Positions 1 to 10,248 of a stretch of 64,000 nt of DNA are shown here, piece after piece (position 1 is the stretch's first letter; each line of letters begins with the position of its first letter). A model generated the notes under the pieces. That model was not told the origin of the DNA, made no database searches, and saw only the letters and a program-made list of their open reading frames with translations. Origin of the DNA: Parathielavia appendiculata (taxonomy: Eukaryota > Ascomycota > Sordariomycetes > Sordariales > Chaetomiaceae). The position numbers were made by a program, and so were the translations under genes. The stretch lies in the NCBI RefSeq assembly GCF_033297405.1, contig NW_026944229.1, positions 232,936 to 296,935 on the forward strand. Reading direction: 5' to 3'.

Positions 1-1694
1 GGAGGTTCTGCGGCACGGGTTGGGTTGTCTGGTATCTCGTTTTCACAGGTAGCCGGTACATCGTCCATATCGTCAAACGGCTTCCGCAAGAGACCTCCAG
101 ACTTGTCAAACAGCGGATGTACAGTCCTTGAACTCATGTCTGACGTCAAAGAGAAGCGGCCTGTTTGTTGGGGTATAGCAGGGAAGAGCAGCTTGTCCTT
201 CGTTCCCCGATCTTGTTGTAGGCTTGACTTTGTTCTGGACCAAGAAGCGAAGGGGGAGGCTGATCGTTTTCCGGAAGCATGGCCTCTGGAGTTCGGCAAA
301 GAGGTCGGTTCGGAAAGGTCTTGCCTGGACCGAGACCGTTTGACAGTCGCACCTGATCCACCCGTTGAAGGTCCCGAGACGCCTAGTGATTGGGAAGGAG
401 GAGTTGGCAAACTGCTCTTTGGCTTTCTGAGTCGCTCTACAGCCGTGACGGATCTTGGTCGTAAATGATGCTTCTTTAGGAACTCGTATACCATGACCTG
501 AAGAAGATCTGTGATGATCGCCACAGTTTGCTGCCTCTGGTCGAGGACCTCTTCAAGATCAATCGAGTCCGTTCTTGTACTCAGGATGATCTGAAGGAAG
601 AACATTGGCCATCGATCGATGCCCCTCCTGGGTTTCAGCTCTGTGCCAGTGAGCCCTTGGGTTTTGGGTGGCCTGTCGTCCGGGTCGAGACTGGCTTCTT
701 CAACGATGCCAAAGCTGGAGTTTTCAAAGACGCGGTTGACGTCTTCGTATAACAGATTAGAGTGGTGTTCATTCAGCAAGGGCTGAATCCCAATCGCAAT
801 GAATTGCACGCGCTTGGTGGCAGCAGGCCGTAGGGATACACAACCCCTGACCGAAACGCGAGTAGCCGTGGCCCCAATCGGCACCCAGGATTCCATATCC
901 TCATTCTCCACAATAGAAGCCTGAGGAAGCAGTGTGCTCACCCGTGAGAGGAAGATAGGAGCGATGTCTTGATAGCTCCGACTCCGATCCACAGCTCCGG
1001 ATACCGAGAGGAACAAGGTCCTTCGCGCGTACGAGTCCCGAACGGAGACTACCACTTCGCCTGGCCAGGGGAGGAGAAGAGCAACAATGTTGAAGATCAA
1101 TTGTTCGAACTCTCGGGCCGTCCCAAAGCGATCCACTTCGGTAGCCCTTTGCTTCACACGTACAGGCATGGAGCCAAACAAATCCCGGACAACAACCCGA
1201 GTTCCGCTCGTGGAGGCCAACACACGTTGCTCGGGCGGCGCTGGGAGACAGCGTGCGACTACCCTGGAGTTGTGGATGGTAAGAGAGTTGTGGGTCCGGT
1301 AGTCACGGTGGTGTGATGCGATGGAAAGCAATGAGAGTGCTGCTAAGCAAGCCAGGAACTCTCCACGTTTTCCATGACATTCATGCCGAGGCGGATACTT
1401 GGAGGTGTCTACGGGTGGTTGTCAACAACAAGCACCGCACTCGGTCTGTGAAAAAGACTCACAGTGAAGCCTGCCCAATCCCCCATCATCCCGGAAACTT
1501 GCCGGAGCAATGCCAAGCCCGTTGTCTTCAACTGAGCAGTTTCCGCGGCTATAATCAACAGAGATGTTGATTCTGGATGCCCCTGCGTCTAGCGAGTTCT
1601 GAAGCAGGCCGCATACTGTGCCGTTCAGCGATGTAATGGTTGACGAAGACCGGATCTGTGCAGCGACGTTCCCCGGAAGCGGCTGTATTGACAT
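1..1694 (-). CDS. mlh3: DNA mismatch repair protein MLH3 (N-terminal part, runs off the left edge)
   Basis: MutL-family GHKL ATPase; the family acts as the MutL-gamma (Mlh1-Mlh3) endonuclease in meiotic crossover resolution and minor mismatch repair in the nucleus. The start codon is at 1694-1692. Exon 1 is 1694-1463, a 54-nt intron (GTGAGT..GTAG) covers 1462-1409, and exon 2 is open from 1408 to the window edge, so about 546 codons are visible. Exon 1 carries motif I (NSLDAGA) and motif II (DNGLGI); exon 2 continues with LSLLSIASHH, NSRVVARCLP, a GTRVVVRDLFGSMPVR segment and the transducer-like region. The motif I position that holds the ATPase general-base Glu in MutL (four residues before NS) is Gly here. 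The region after about residue 330 is low-complexity linker. The C-terminal endonuclease domain lies outside the window. Confidence 0.9.
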
Positions 1695-2501
1695 GTTGCT
1701 TGCTTTGCGCGCATCTCGATCGGCAAGGGGGTTTCTGAGCAAGTGGTAGTCGATGGCCAAAAAGCTCCAGGTTGTGCTTCACCATCGTCTGTTTGTCATG
1801 GGGTATGGTGAATTTGGCCGGTATGGCTCATATAATCCAGGATGTAGACCGAAGCTATCAAAACATTTGATTCTCAGACAAGCAAATAATCTCTTGGGTC
1901 GCAGCAATGCAATCTCGATGCCACTGGGCCGATGGTGTGTCGCCATGTGCGTGGATGCGGTTGCTCCACATCGGGCCGGTCCAACCGAAGTTGAACTGCT
2001 GGCTCCAACCGGGGAATTTGGATGAGAACGGGCCCACCAGAGCAAGCGTCGCACGTGAGGTCTTTGCCGAGAATCTGGGCCTTAAGCCAAGACCACAACA
2101 ACACCCTGTCGCTCGTCCCGTCGCAGCCATGACTTGCATCCTCACAATTCAACCCAACATTCCACCCACTGTTGTTCCTGAGTCGCGCCGAGCACCGTCA
2201 CCTGCGACCTTCTAGTGATTGCCCTGAAGAGCTTGGAATCTTCACTTCGAATACCTTACTTCCAGCCGACTGCATATCCCTCGATAATCTAACGAACCTA
2301 CGGCAACAATTGCCACCATCACCTACAGCCCTGCCCAAGCCTTTCTCCTTGGATTGTGAAGCCGCGCTCTGACACCAGACCACTGCTCCTCTGCAGCACT
2401 TTTCACGCCATTCACACCGCAACCCTTGCGCTTGCATCGCTTTGACTGCCTTGTCGATCAACCACTGCTGTTCAAGACACTCCCTCGCTCGAGCCCGTAT
2501 C
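1695..2501. other. intergenic region between divergent mlh3 and the 2502 gene
   Basis: About 800 bases between two divergently transcribed genes, so it should hold both promoters. The open frames here overlap on both strands and show no recognisable protein. No clear TATA element or repeat was seen. Confidence 0.5.
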
Positions 2502-3880
2502 ATGGCTATGACCGAAGCTGCCGCCCAACCACATGGTACTTACTGTCACCTCTTTCCTTGCTTCTTAGGTTTCCATAGCACATTCTTCTCTGGTTGGCGC
2601 ATACTTCCACGTCCCGTATTCTGGCATCAATGTGTCTCTGTTTCTTGCCCCGCAAATACCACACTTCGCCTCGGGTCCAGTTCAAAGCCGCTGACACCAT
2701 GGACTTTGCAGGGCGTTTGGGCCGTCGGCGACCCTTCTCGGCATTGATGAAGAAATTAGCGAACCTTAAGGCAACATCTTCAGGAGACGGAAGCCGTCAT
2801 TCTAGCTCGAAACGAAACGGGGCAAAAAAGCAACAGAACAATCCGTATCCTCTGTCGGGCCGCGTCGCAATCGATGAGTCTCCGCACCACAGCCGCTACT
2901 CAGTATCTCCCGTCCGAAGCCGGCGAAGGGAAAGCACCGCATCTCTGGAGCGCTCCGATTCTGTCAGGATATCGAGCGACGAGCATCCGCCCCCAACCAT
3001 GGGTGGACGCTCAATAGCGCCGACAGTATCAACCGTCGCCCCTTCATACGGAGAGTCGTCACTCGCCACCGCCAGCCGCACCGTGACCGGCAGACGAGGC
3101 GGCGACAGCACCTTCTCTTCCCCGGCACCATCAGTCCGATCGCTGACCACGACTCTGACCACGATACAAACGATTACGCCTAACCCAGGCGGCAGCAACA
3201 ACCACCACACAACCGCCAACCACCACAACCCCAACTCACAAGCAATCCACTTCAACCAGCCCTTCCCCTCCAACGCCGGACCGATATCTGCCATCCCCGC
3301 GCACCTAGCCACCTACCACTCGGCAACCGCCAACAACATCTTGACCGACAACGCCTCCATCCTGACCCTCGCGTCCTCCTCGAAACGCCACCGCCGCCGC
3401 GGCTCCCTCGACGAGGACGCCTCAACCCGCGCCCTGGCGCCCTCCTCCCTGTGGGGCGGCAGCCGCGAGTCGCTGCCGCTCAGCGTGCTCTCGGCCAACA
3501 TGGACGGTACAACAACAGCTGCTGGTGGTCCGACGACCCCGGGTCTACACCGCGGCGCAAGCATCGCGAACGAAAGGACGAGTATTTACTCTGTTACGGG
3601 TATCTATGGAACGGCTGCGGGGAGCGATAGGAATAGTTTCTATGCCAAGCAGGGGTTTGGCGGTGGGGGTGTGGGCGGGGGGGATGCGGCGAGTGTGAGA
3701 AGTGGCTTGTTAAGTCATGGACGGGCGGATAGTGTGAGTGGGAGCATCGGTGGTGGCGCGCTTGGCGTGCCGGCGTCGGGGACGAGTCCACTCGCGAGTC
3801 CGAGGGAGGTGTCGGAGAGCGAGGGTGAGGGTGGTAATGGAGATGAAAAGGAGGCGGAGACTGAGACGGAGAAGGAATGA
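2502..3880 (+). CDS. low-complexity, basic N-terminal fungal protein of unknown function
   Basis: Function not known. Proposed structure: exon 1 2502-2535 (MAMTEAAAQPHG), intron 2536-2711 (GTACTT..TTTGCAG, 176 nt), exon 2 2712-3880, giving about 400 aa in a consistent frame. The N-terminus has a short basic conserved-looking block (GRLGRRRPFSALMKKLANLK, about residues 12-31). The rest is Ser/Thr/Asn/Gly-rich with NHH tracts and an acidic Glu-rich tail (EAETETEKE). No membrane segment is visible. Proteins of this general look are sometimes labelled polycystin-like cation channel in fungal databases (recalled, unverified); nothing here supports a channel. The alternative start at 2699 (MDFAGRLG) would remove the intron. 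The codon pattern supports a real gene; the first exon is the least certain part. Confidence 0.6.
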
Positions 3881-4347
3881 TGAGCGTGTGATTATCCGGG
3901 TTGGGATTGGGTAGTGATGAGATACGGTTCCTGGCTTGGCTTACGGTGGCTCTGGGTCGAATCGTAGGATCCTCTCTGGCGTTGGGTGGTTTTGGGGGTC
4001 AAGGTCTATCATGGGCATGGGCAGATGGGATGTTTAATGAGGGGGCTATGAGACGGTTCAGAACAAAAGCAACGATTCCGGACGCGCAAGCATCATTGTG
4101 CATGCATATACGAGGTTCCTTTGGCCATTACCTCCTACAGCCAGCACAATGCAATGCAATCTGCGATACCCAACGCTCTGTTCCGCGCTCCGTCTTGCGC
4201 CTTGCTGAGCCAACCTGGAACCTGTCACTAACTAGTTACTTGCTCGCATATGATATGCCAACCACGACTCCAGAAATTCAAGATTAATCCCCGCATCCTT
4301 CACACGATGTATCGCCTCCCACGTTGCAAGCCAAATATTGGGAAAAC
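3881..4347. other. intergenic, convergent gene ends
   Basis: Lies between the 3' ends of the plus-strand 2502 gene and the minus-strand nitrilase. A 128-codon open frame at 3901 lacks family resemblance and is probably chance. No RNA gene or repeat was seen. Confidence 0.4.
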
Positions 4348-5772
4348 TCAGTAAGGAAGTGGCGAAAGGTCCAAACCCCTGACCTCGAACCGGAACGAGT
4401 CATTGCGCGAGTAGCTCCCTGCCGTGTCCAGGTCGAGCCTGCCTCGAATGCAGTCCTCGAAGTCGACGTCTGCGAAGATGATTCCTGAGTCGTCTTCCCA
4501 TTGCGGTCCTGTTAGGACGTCGCCCATTGGGCCAACAATTACGGATCCGCCTCGAGAGACAAAACCAGGCGTTCTTGACTCTTTCCCTGCTGCTGTGTTC
4601 GTTGATGCTGTTGTGTTTGTTACTGGCGGGGTGGAGGTGGTGGTGGTAGTGCCGGCTGAAGTAGTAGTGGCCGGTTTGTCGTCCTGTCGTTTCCCACAGC
4701 ACAGGACGATCTCGTTGCCGTCCTCGTCAAAGACGGATTGGCGTCTTGTTCGGCCGCGGGAGGTGGTGCGTGGAGGCGGGGAACAGGGGAGCACAATCTC
4801 GTTGCCGTTTTCGTCAAGAACGGAGTGGCGGCGGTGGTGCGTGCCGCTGTGGGTGAAGGGGGACCCGTCGCGTAGGGTTCCGTTTTCAGGGTGGATGGTG
4901 TTGCCGTTTGTCGCTGGTGAGGTTGTGGGTGTATTGCGCACGCACATGTTGGAGCTGACGACGAAGCAGCGGCCTTCGATGGCCGTTGTGCGGAGCAAGG
5001 ACAGCCAAGTGTCACGGCCGTCTGCGGTCGGAGCCAGGTAGAGGTTGATGTTCTGGGCGTAGAGGGCTTGCCGGACCAGGGGCATGTAGTTCTCCCAGCA
5101 GATGGCTGCTGCTAGGTTGATGCGAATACCCCTTATGGTTGTCGACACCGCGCGGAGAGTGGCGGGCGAGCCTTGGGCCCAAATTAGCCTCTCTGTTCCG
5201 GTCTGGATTGTATTGTTAAAGTACGGTGATGCTTCATGGGAGAAAGGCGGGCTTACAGGCATGACCTTCCTTCGCTTGCCGATGATGCCCCTCTTCGGGC
5301 ACACATAGACGACTGAGCAATAAAGACTACCTCCGGCTTTCTCGATCAGGCCTGTGACGATAAACACTCCAGTCTCCAACGCGATTCTCTCCAACACTTC
5401 CCGCGTGCCATCGCCCCGCCTGTTGGGGACATCCTTCTCGCCCTCGGAGCCAGCGACCATATCACTCGGCAGCTGCCTGTCCACCCACGCCTGCCCAGCA
5501 CCGGCACCATCCCCGACAGTGTCACCGAGGTCCACGGCACTCTGGAAATAGCTCAGGTACTCATCGCGGCCTTCCTGAGATCGGGAGCCAATGACACATC
5601 CAAAGTGAGTGCCGCGGGGATAGCCGCCAATGTAAGCTTCTGGCAGAAGGAGAATGTCAACTTTCTTCGACGCGGCTCGCCGAGCGAGCTGCTCGAGCTG
5701 GGTCAGGGTTTCAGCTGTGTTAGCCTGCGTTCCAGGGGAAGCGGTCCCGAGCCGGATCGTCTTGGGAGCCAT
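4348..5772 (-). CDS. nitrilase / carbon-nitrogen hydrolase with a low-complexity insert
   Basis: A nitrilase-superfamily enzyme of 474 aa; the family hydrolyses nitriles to acids and ammonia using a Glu-Lys-Cys triad. All three triad positions are visible: Glu45 in LLLPEAYIGGYPRG, Lys169 in GKRRKVMP, and Cys225 in AAICWENYMPLVR, followed by the family block YLAPTADGRDTW. The ORF is uninterrupted and the start (MAPKTIRLGTASPGTQAN) fits the family N-terminus. Between FVVSSNMC (about 277) and SRGGSVIVGPMGD (about 405) there is an insert of roughly 125 aa rich in Thr/Asn/Ser. It contains two near-identical 17-residue copies of RR(H/Q)SV(L/F)DE(N/D)GNEIVL, residues about 314-330 and 343-359. The C-terminal family block (FADVDFEDCIRGRLDLDTAG) is intact, so the enzyme looks functional. 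Substrate specificity, nitrilase versus cyanide hydratase, cannot be told from the sequence. Confidence 0.9.
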   Translation of the reverse strand: MAPKTIRLGTASPGTQANTAETLTQLEQLARRAASKKVDILLLPEAYIGGYPRGTHFGCVIGSRSQEGRDEYLSYFQSAVDLGDTVGDGAGAGQAWVDRQLPSDMVAGSEGEKDVPNRRGDGTREVLERIALETGVFIVTGLIEKAGGSLYCSVVYVCPKRGIIGKRRKVMPVSPPFSHEASPYFNNTIQTGTERLIWAQGSPATLRAVSTTIRGIRINLAAAICWENYMPLVRQALYAQNINLYLAPTADGRDTWLSLLRTTAIEGRCFVVSSNMCVRNTPTTSPATNGNTIHPENGTLRDGSPFTHSGTHHRRHSVLDENGNEIVLPCSPPPRTTSRGRTRRQSVFDEDGNEIVLCCGKRQDDKPATTTSAGTTTTTSTPPVTNTTASTNTAAGKESRTPGFVSRGGSVIVGPMGDVLTGPQWEDDSGIIFADVDFEDCIRGRLDLDTAGSYSRNDSFRFEVRGLDLSPLPY

Positions 5773-6518
5773 TGTGGCAGGACGTAGAAGTGGTCGGGGA
5801 AGGATGGTGGAGGAAATGCTGAGCGTATGGCTATTAACAATGGAGTGGCACTAGACTCCTGGTTACAGTTGTCCTCAAGACGAGGTGACCTGGCGCGGCA
5901 AAACCAAAAGGCGAGGTCTACCTTCTGTGTACACATACCCGACCCCGCATGTGATCGGATTCTGGACCGATCGATAGATCTGGGGCGGGAGACAGGGGTG
6001 GTGTGACGTCAGCCGTACCCTTGGTTGAAACTGGCAAGATCAAATCCTACCTTATCCGTACATTACTAGGCATACAGTACAGTACACAGTACGTTCCTTA
6101 CATTGAGGGGGTCATTGCCAGTCTGGGCTGTTTAGCTGGCAACTGGGAAAGTGAAATGAATGAGACGATGGAAGGGAAAGACCGGGCATACCTCGTGATT
6201 TACACTGCTCAGGGAGTCCAGCAACCAACCTCCGGCTCAACCTCATTCAGATAGCGCCGATTCTCGGGGCACAAACACCAACCTAATGTACTATGTTCGA
6301 TGCTACAAATCTTACCTACAAAAGGGAATTGATGGTTGCTAGTGCCATCCAGATCCGCTTGATGAATTGTCCGACCTCTCTCAGCTTATCAAGCCTTATA
6401 TGACTTGTCATTTTGGGGTAGATAATAGACCCACACGGGAGTTTGTGACAGAAAACCCAATCACAGCCCGCATTTTCATCCTATCTCTCAATCACCAACG
6501 CGTCAAGAGTGCTCAACC
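5773..6518. other. intergenic region upstream of nitrilase and the zinc-cluster regulator
   Basis: Divergent upstream region of about 740 bases. It contains a short CAGTACAGTACACAGTA repeat near 6071-6088. No gene was identified. Confidence 0.4.
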
Positions 6519-9500
6519 GTGAACCGAGCCGCTCATCAACGCACTGCCGTTGACAACAGCTCACCTGACACGGCTGCAGGTCACTTGATTGTGGTCGCGT
6601 CGAAGGAACTCATCCTCCGTGCCCATCTTGTAACGACTCACGCAGCAGCAGTTTCTGCCACTGCCGGGCCCCCTGCCAGCAGCTCAAACTGCAGGAGCAG
6701 CTCATCCTCAGCTACCAATACCTGCATTTCAAGCTCGAAACGGACCCCATCCTCAGCTACCAGTGCCGGCAGTTCGAGCATCAGTAGCAGCCCATTCCCA
6801 GCCGCCGATGCCAACCCAAATTCCGCCTCTCTGGCAGCTGTAGCTCTCACGACCCCTTCAGACGCAGAGGCTGAGCCCTCTCCCAGTAACTCTGGCACAG
6901 GCAAACGCCCTGCACCTGATGGGCCTGACGCACCTCTTCAAAGAGGAAGGAACAAAAGCGGAGGGTGACACGCTGCTGTAACCAGTGCCAGCGCAAGCCC
7001 CAACTATGTTCCGGCTTCAAGCCATGTTTCAAACTGTAATTCACCGTCGTTCCGTCCTGGCAGCTAACCAAAAAGCTGATCCCCTATCCCCAGGCACCAA
7101 GAAGGTCTCACTTGCACCTATAAGAGACCCTATCGCAAGGGTCTTGCCACGACGCCCCCTCCGCCGCCCGAAGGTGACGACTGGTCCGCTCGAAACTGGC
7201 CAAAGCCCTTCAACGAGAAAGGCCAAGAGCATCGCGATAAAGGCTGGATCGACCGCGCCTGCGACCGCTGCCGTCACCACAAGATTTCGTGTGAAGGCAA
7301 GCTGCCTTGTTTGTATTGCTTCCAAGACAGGGTGGAGTGCACCTTCAAGCGGTTGGTTCCCCTCTTCCTCTTGCTCTTCCTCTTGCCTTCTCTTGCTCTT
7401 CCTGTTATGTTCCATCGGCTATCTGTCGGCTAACTGTGACTTAGGCGCGCTCAGCAGAGAGCCTCGGGTATTGCACGACCGCAGCGAAGACCTACCCCCC
7501 CAGCAGTTGATAGATAATGCCAAGCGGTCAGTTGCTCCCTTCCGCGCGGATGCACGGGCCATATTCTCTCCCTGCAGCTGGCTGACTGAGTCGTAGGTGG
7601 GAGTTGCAGAGATTGCAAAGGGAAGCCAAACGGGGCCGATGGCTGGGGCGAGGGTTCTGTCTTGGAACGGCCCGCTCCGCTTGTTGAGCCTCTTCAGTTA
7701 CAAACTAGGTACGCGGGGGAGGAAATGCCGCCCGTCGCATTCCTCCACAAGCCTGGCGCAAGATCTCGGCGGCACAAGCTTTCGCAAGAACTAACCAAGC
7801 GTCTTCGGCTCCAGCTTCGCCTGGTCGCCTTGTCCTTTACTCTGGCGACCAGCCCTTCCACTCGTCAGCGCCCAATGTATTCCCCTCGGAAGTAGAGATG
7901 TGGCGCCTGATGCAAGACAAGTTCGCCACGGGGTGGACCGAGACCTTCCATTTCCTTCACCGTCCGACCGCTTGGGGGTGGCTGCTTGCTGTTTTCCGGA
8001 ACTGGAATGACGGCAACCCGCTGGAGACGGGCATCGGCCATGCGAAGGCCATCATACCTATCATGACCATGGCTCTCAGCACCATGTTCAACTACCGCCC
8101 CTGGCGCCAAACCCGAAAGGACGCGAGTTGGAACTGGCTCTGGACTATCGGAACCGGCGATGACCTCTTCACCGCCACCATAAGGCTGACAGACCAAGAA
8201 CTCGGCCCACCTACTTTACATTCCGTGCAGGCCCGTCTCCTCCAGGTTTTCTATCTCCTTTGCACATGCCGGCTGAGCCAAGCCTGGTACATCTCTGGCA
8301 ACGCCGTCAACATGTTGACTGCCTTCGGTCTTCACCGGCGACGCGGCAGAAACGGAGGACTGGGCCGCGAAATCGTCACCCACCCTGACTACGCGTCGAT
8401 TCAGTGTGAAAGGCGAACCTTTCGGTCCGCCTATGTCATTGACAAGCAGCTCGCCATGTTGTTAGGTCGGCCGGCATACTTTAACCTTGATACCGTCGAC
8501 CAAGAATTGCCAGACTGTGTAAACGACGAGGACATGGGGCCCCACGGCCCTTTCAGACCGCACAAAGGTGACTGCTACCTCGAAGTGTTGGTTGAACAGG
8601 CCAAGTAAAGAGTTCCGTAAAGCCGTCGATTGGTGTGTCGGCTAAAAAGATGTGCTAGGTTGTGGAAAATTGTACAAAAGATTCAGCGCCAGGTCTATAC
8701 GCTCGACGACACACCGGAGGATGAGAGGCTTGGGTGTGCCCTGCGGCTTGGTAAAGCCCTCGAGGATTGGAAAGCCCAGCTGCCCTTCCTCATGGACCGC
8801 ATTAAACCCTCCTTGCGCGGCTTGACCTATCGCCGCCAGCAGCAATTGCTGCATTTGGCCTACTGGCGCGCCCAGATTCTGGTGTACCGTCCGTTCCTGA
8901 CGGCGCCATACCCCGCAGACCGCGGAGAGAAACCAACCGCTGACTTCGCCATCCGGACTTGGATTGAAGCCGTTCGAGCCACGCTCGCCATGACGGTGAA
9001 TCTCGCTCGTGAACAGGTTAAACGAGACAAGAGTCATTTCCACACCCTGGTCTATGCCCACCACCTCATGTACATCGCCTGTTTCTATCACCTATCTGAT
9101 CCCACGCGTCCGGGAGCGGCAGAGGTTTTTCGCCGGGGGTTGCCCAAACCACAGGGATGGATCCGATGCTCAATTGAGCGAGCTGGCCCAAAAGGCCATT
9201 GGAGCGTTTCGTGAAAGCACCAGCGTATACTCACCGGCGCGCACGTGGGCCGTCATTCTCGATGAGATGCGAGAAGAGGCCTCCCGACAGGGGCCAACCC
9301 CAGACAGGGAACAGGATGCCGAGGGAGAGAGTGAGGGCCCTCAGGACGACCCCGACTCGGCAGACGAACAGGTGCTGGAAGATGCACTCCGAGCTCATTG
9401 GGAAGCTGATATTACTCGCCAGGCGCTGGTGGACCAAAGCCGCAACAGCGACACTCCTGTCGAGCCTGCTACCCCTATTGTCGCCCGACTTTGGGACAGG

Positions 9501-9894
9501 TGGAAGAGCACGGATTGGCTCGATTTCGATTCTGCGGTGAGTTTTATATCACTATGTTCTTTTTCAAATTCCACCTTTTCATCGTTGTTTTACTTTCCTC
9601 CATTTTATCTTTAACTTTACTTTCGTTCTTTTATCATCGTTTTACTACTCTTCCTTTTCATCTTCGTTTCACTTTATCTTTGTTTATTTTTTTTTTTTTT
9701 GTTTTTCTCTTTAACCTTCTTCTTATCGTTATCTTGGTTTCTTCTTTCCTGGTTCTTGTTAGCCTTTTTATATTCTCTCTTTATTTATTCTTATTATCCT
9801 TTTACTCTTCTGTTATTATTGACTTGGTTAGGCTTTTGGCCCAATTTCCGCATTCGAGAAGGGCAAGGTTCCCATCGCACCCCTTAACCCCTGA
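6519..9894 (+). CDS. Zn(II)2Cys6 fungal-specific transcription factor, multi-exon, probable frame break
   Basis: Fungal binuclear zinc-cluster regulator with the fungal_trans middle homology region; predicted nuclear DNA-binding protein, target unknown. The canonical cluster ACDRCRHHKISCEGKLPC..C..C (C-x2-C-x6-C-x5-C-x2-C-x6-C) lies at about 7257-7340. About 90 residues before it is a second, degraded cluster (CNQCQRKPQLCSGFKPCFKL, from 6977) lacking the fifth Cys. Introns I can support: 7036-7093, 7352-7444, 8605-8658 (joins QAK to LWKIVQKIQ) and 9537-9831 (T-rich, 295 nt). The last exon gives AFGPISAFEKGKVPIAPLNP and a stop at 9892-9894. The middle region reads LVLYSGDQPFHSSAPNVF..EMWRLMQDKF..FLHRPT. 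The frame changes by one base near 9075-9085, between HHLMYIAC and SITYLIPRVRERQR, with no splice signal. The 5' end before 6944 and exons between 7500 and 7710 are unresolved. It may be a decaying gene. Confidence 0.7.
9537..9831 (+). other. T-rich 295-nt terminal intron of the zinc-cluster gene
   Basis: Donor GTGAGT at 9537 and acceptor GGTTAG at 9831. The spliced reading (DFDSA then AFGP) stays in frame and ends with a stop codon. The intron is almost entirely pyrimidine on the coding strand, with many TTTT and TTC runs including a 14-17 T tract near 9690, quite unlike the 48-95 nt introns of neighbouring genes. Confidence 0.7.
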
Positions 9895-9975
9895 ACCCCT
9901 GACTCCTGAGATGCACACAAAGTCGGCCTTCGGATAAACAAACGCCTCTTCACGACAGATAATCACGTCGACCGT

Positions 9976-10248
9976 TCAGGTTGAGCTCTGTGACGGCTGG
10001 ACAATCTTGCCCGCCAGCCTGTCCGCCTCTCTCCTCACAGCCTGCGCCCGGCCCACAATCTCTACGACATTGAGTTCTCTCAGCAACCGCTCCGTCACCC
10101 CACCGTTGCTGTTGAGGTACTGCTCCAGCGAGTACGCCGTGCCGCCTGTCGGTTCACTGCATCTCGGTCAGCCCTAGTTCGCTGTCACACCGTTTCTGAC
10201 TCACCCTTCTCCGGAGAGTTGGAAGGTGTTGTCTATTGTCTTAGACAT
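9976..10248 (-). CDS. small 74-aa two-exon protein of unknown function
   Basis: Not recognised. The start is at 10248. Exon 1 is 10248-10205 (MSKTIDNTFQLSGEG), the intron is 10204-10157 (GTGAGT..CTGACC..ATGCAG, 48 nt), and exon 2 is 10156-9976, ending with TGA. The spliced frame is open and the product is 74 aa: a Gly/Thr turn (EPTGGTAYSLEQYL), then what looks like one or two amphipathic helices (VTERLLRELNVVEIVGRAQAV, RREADRLAGKI). It has no signal peptide or membrane segment, so it is probably cytosolic or nuclear. Coding is supported by the clean donor, branch-like CTGAC and acceptor, and by natural composition across the splice. It ends about 80 bases beyond the zinc-cluster gene on the opposite strand (convergent). 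It is too short to be found by simple ORF scanning. Confidence 0.6.

Noticed and set aside
9871..9905. CCCTTAACCCCTGAACCCCTGA resembles degenerate telomeric repeats
   Set aside because: It is the end of the zinc-cluster gene's last exon plus a few bases; spacing is irregular and only about three units occur.
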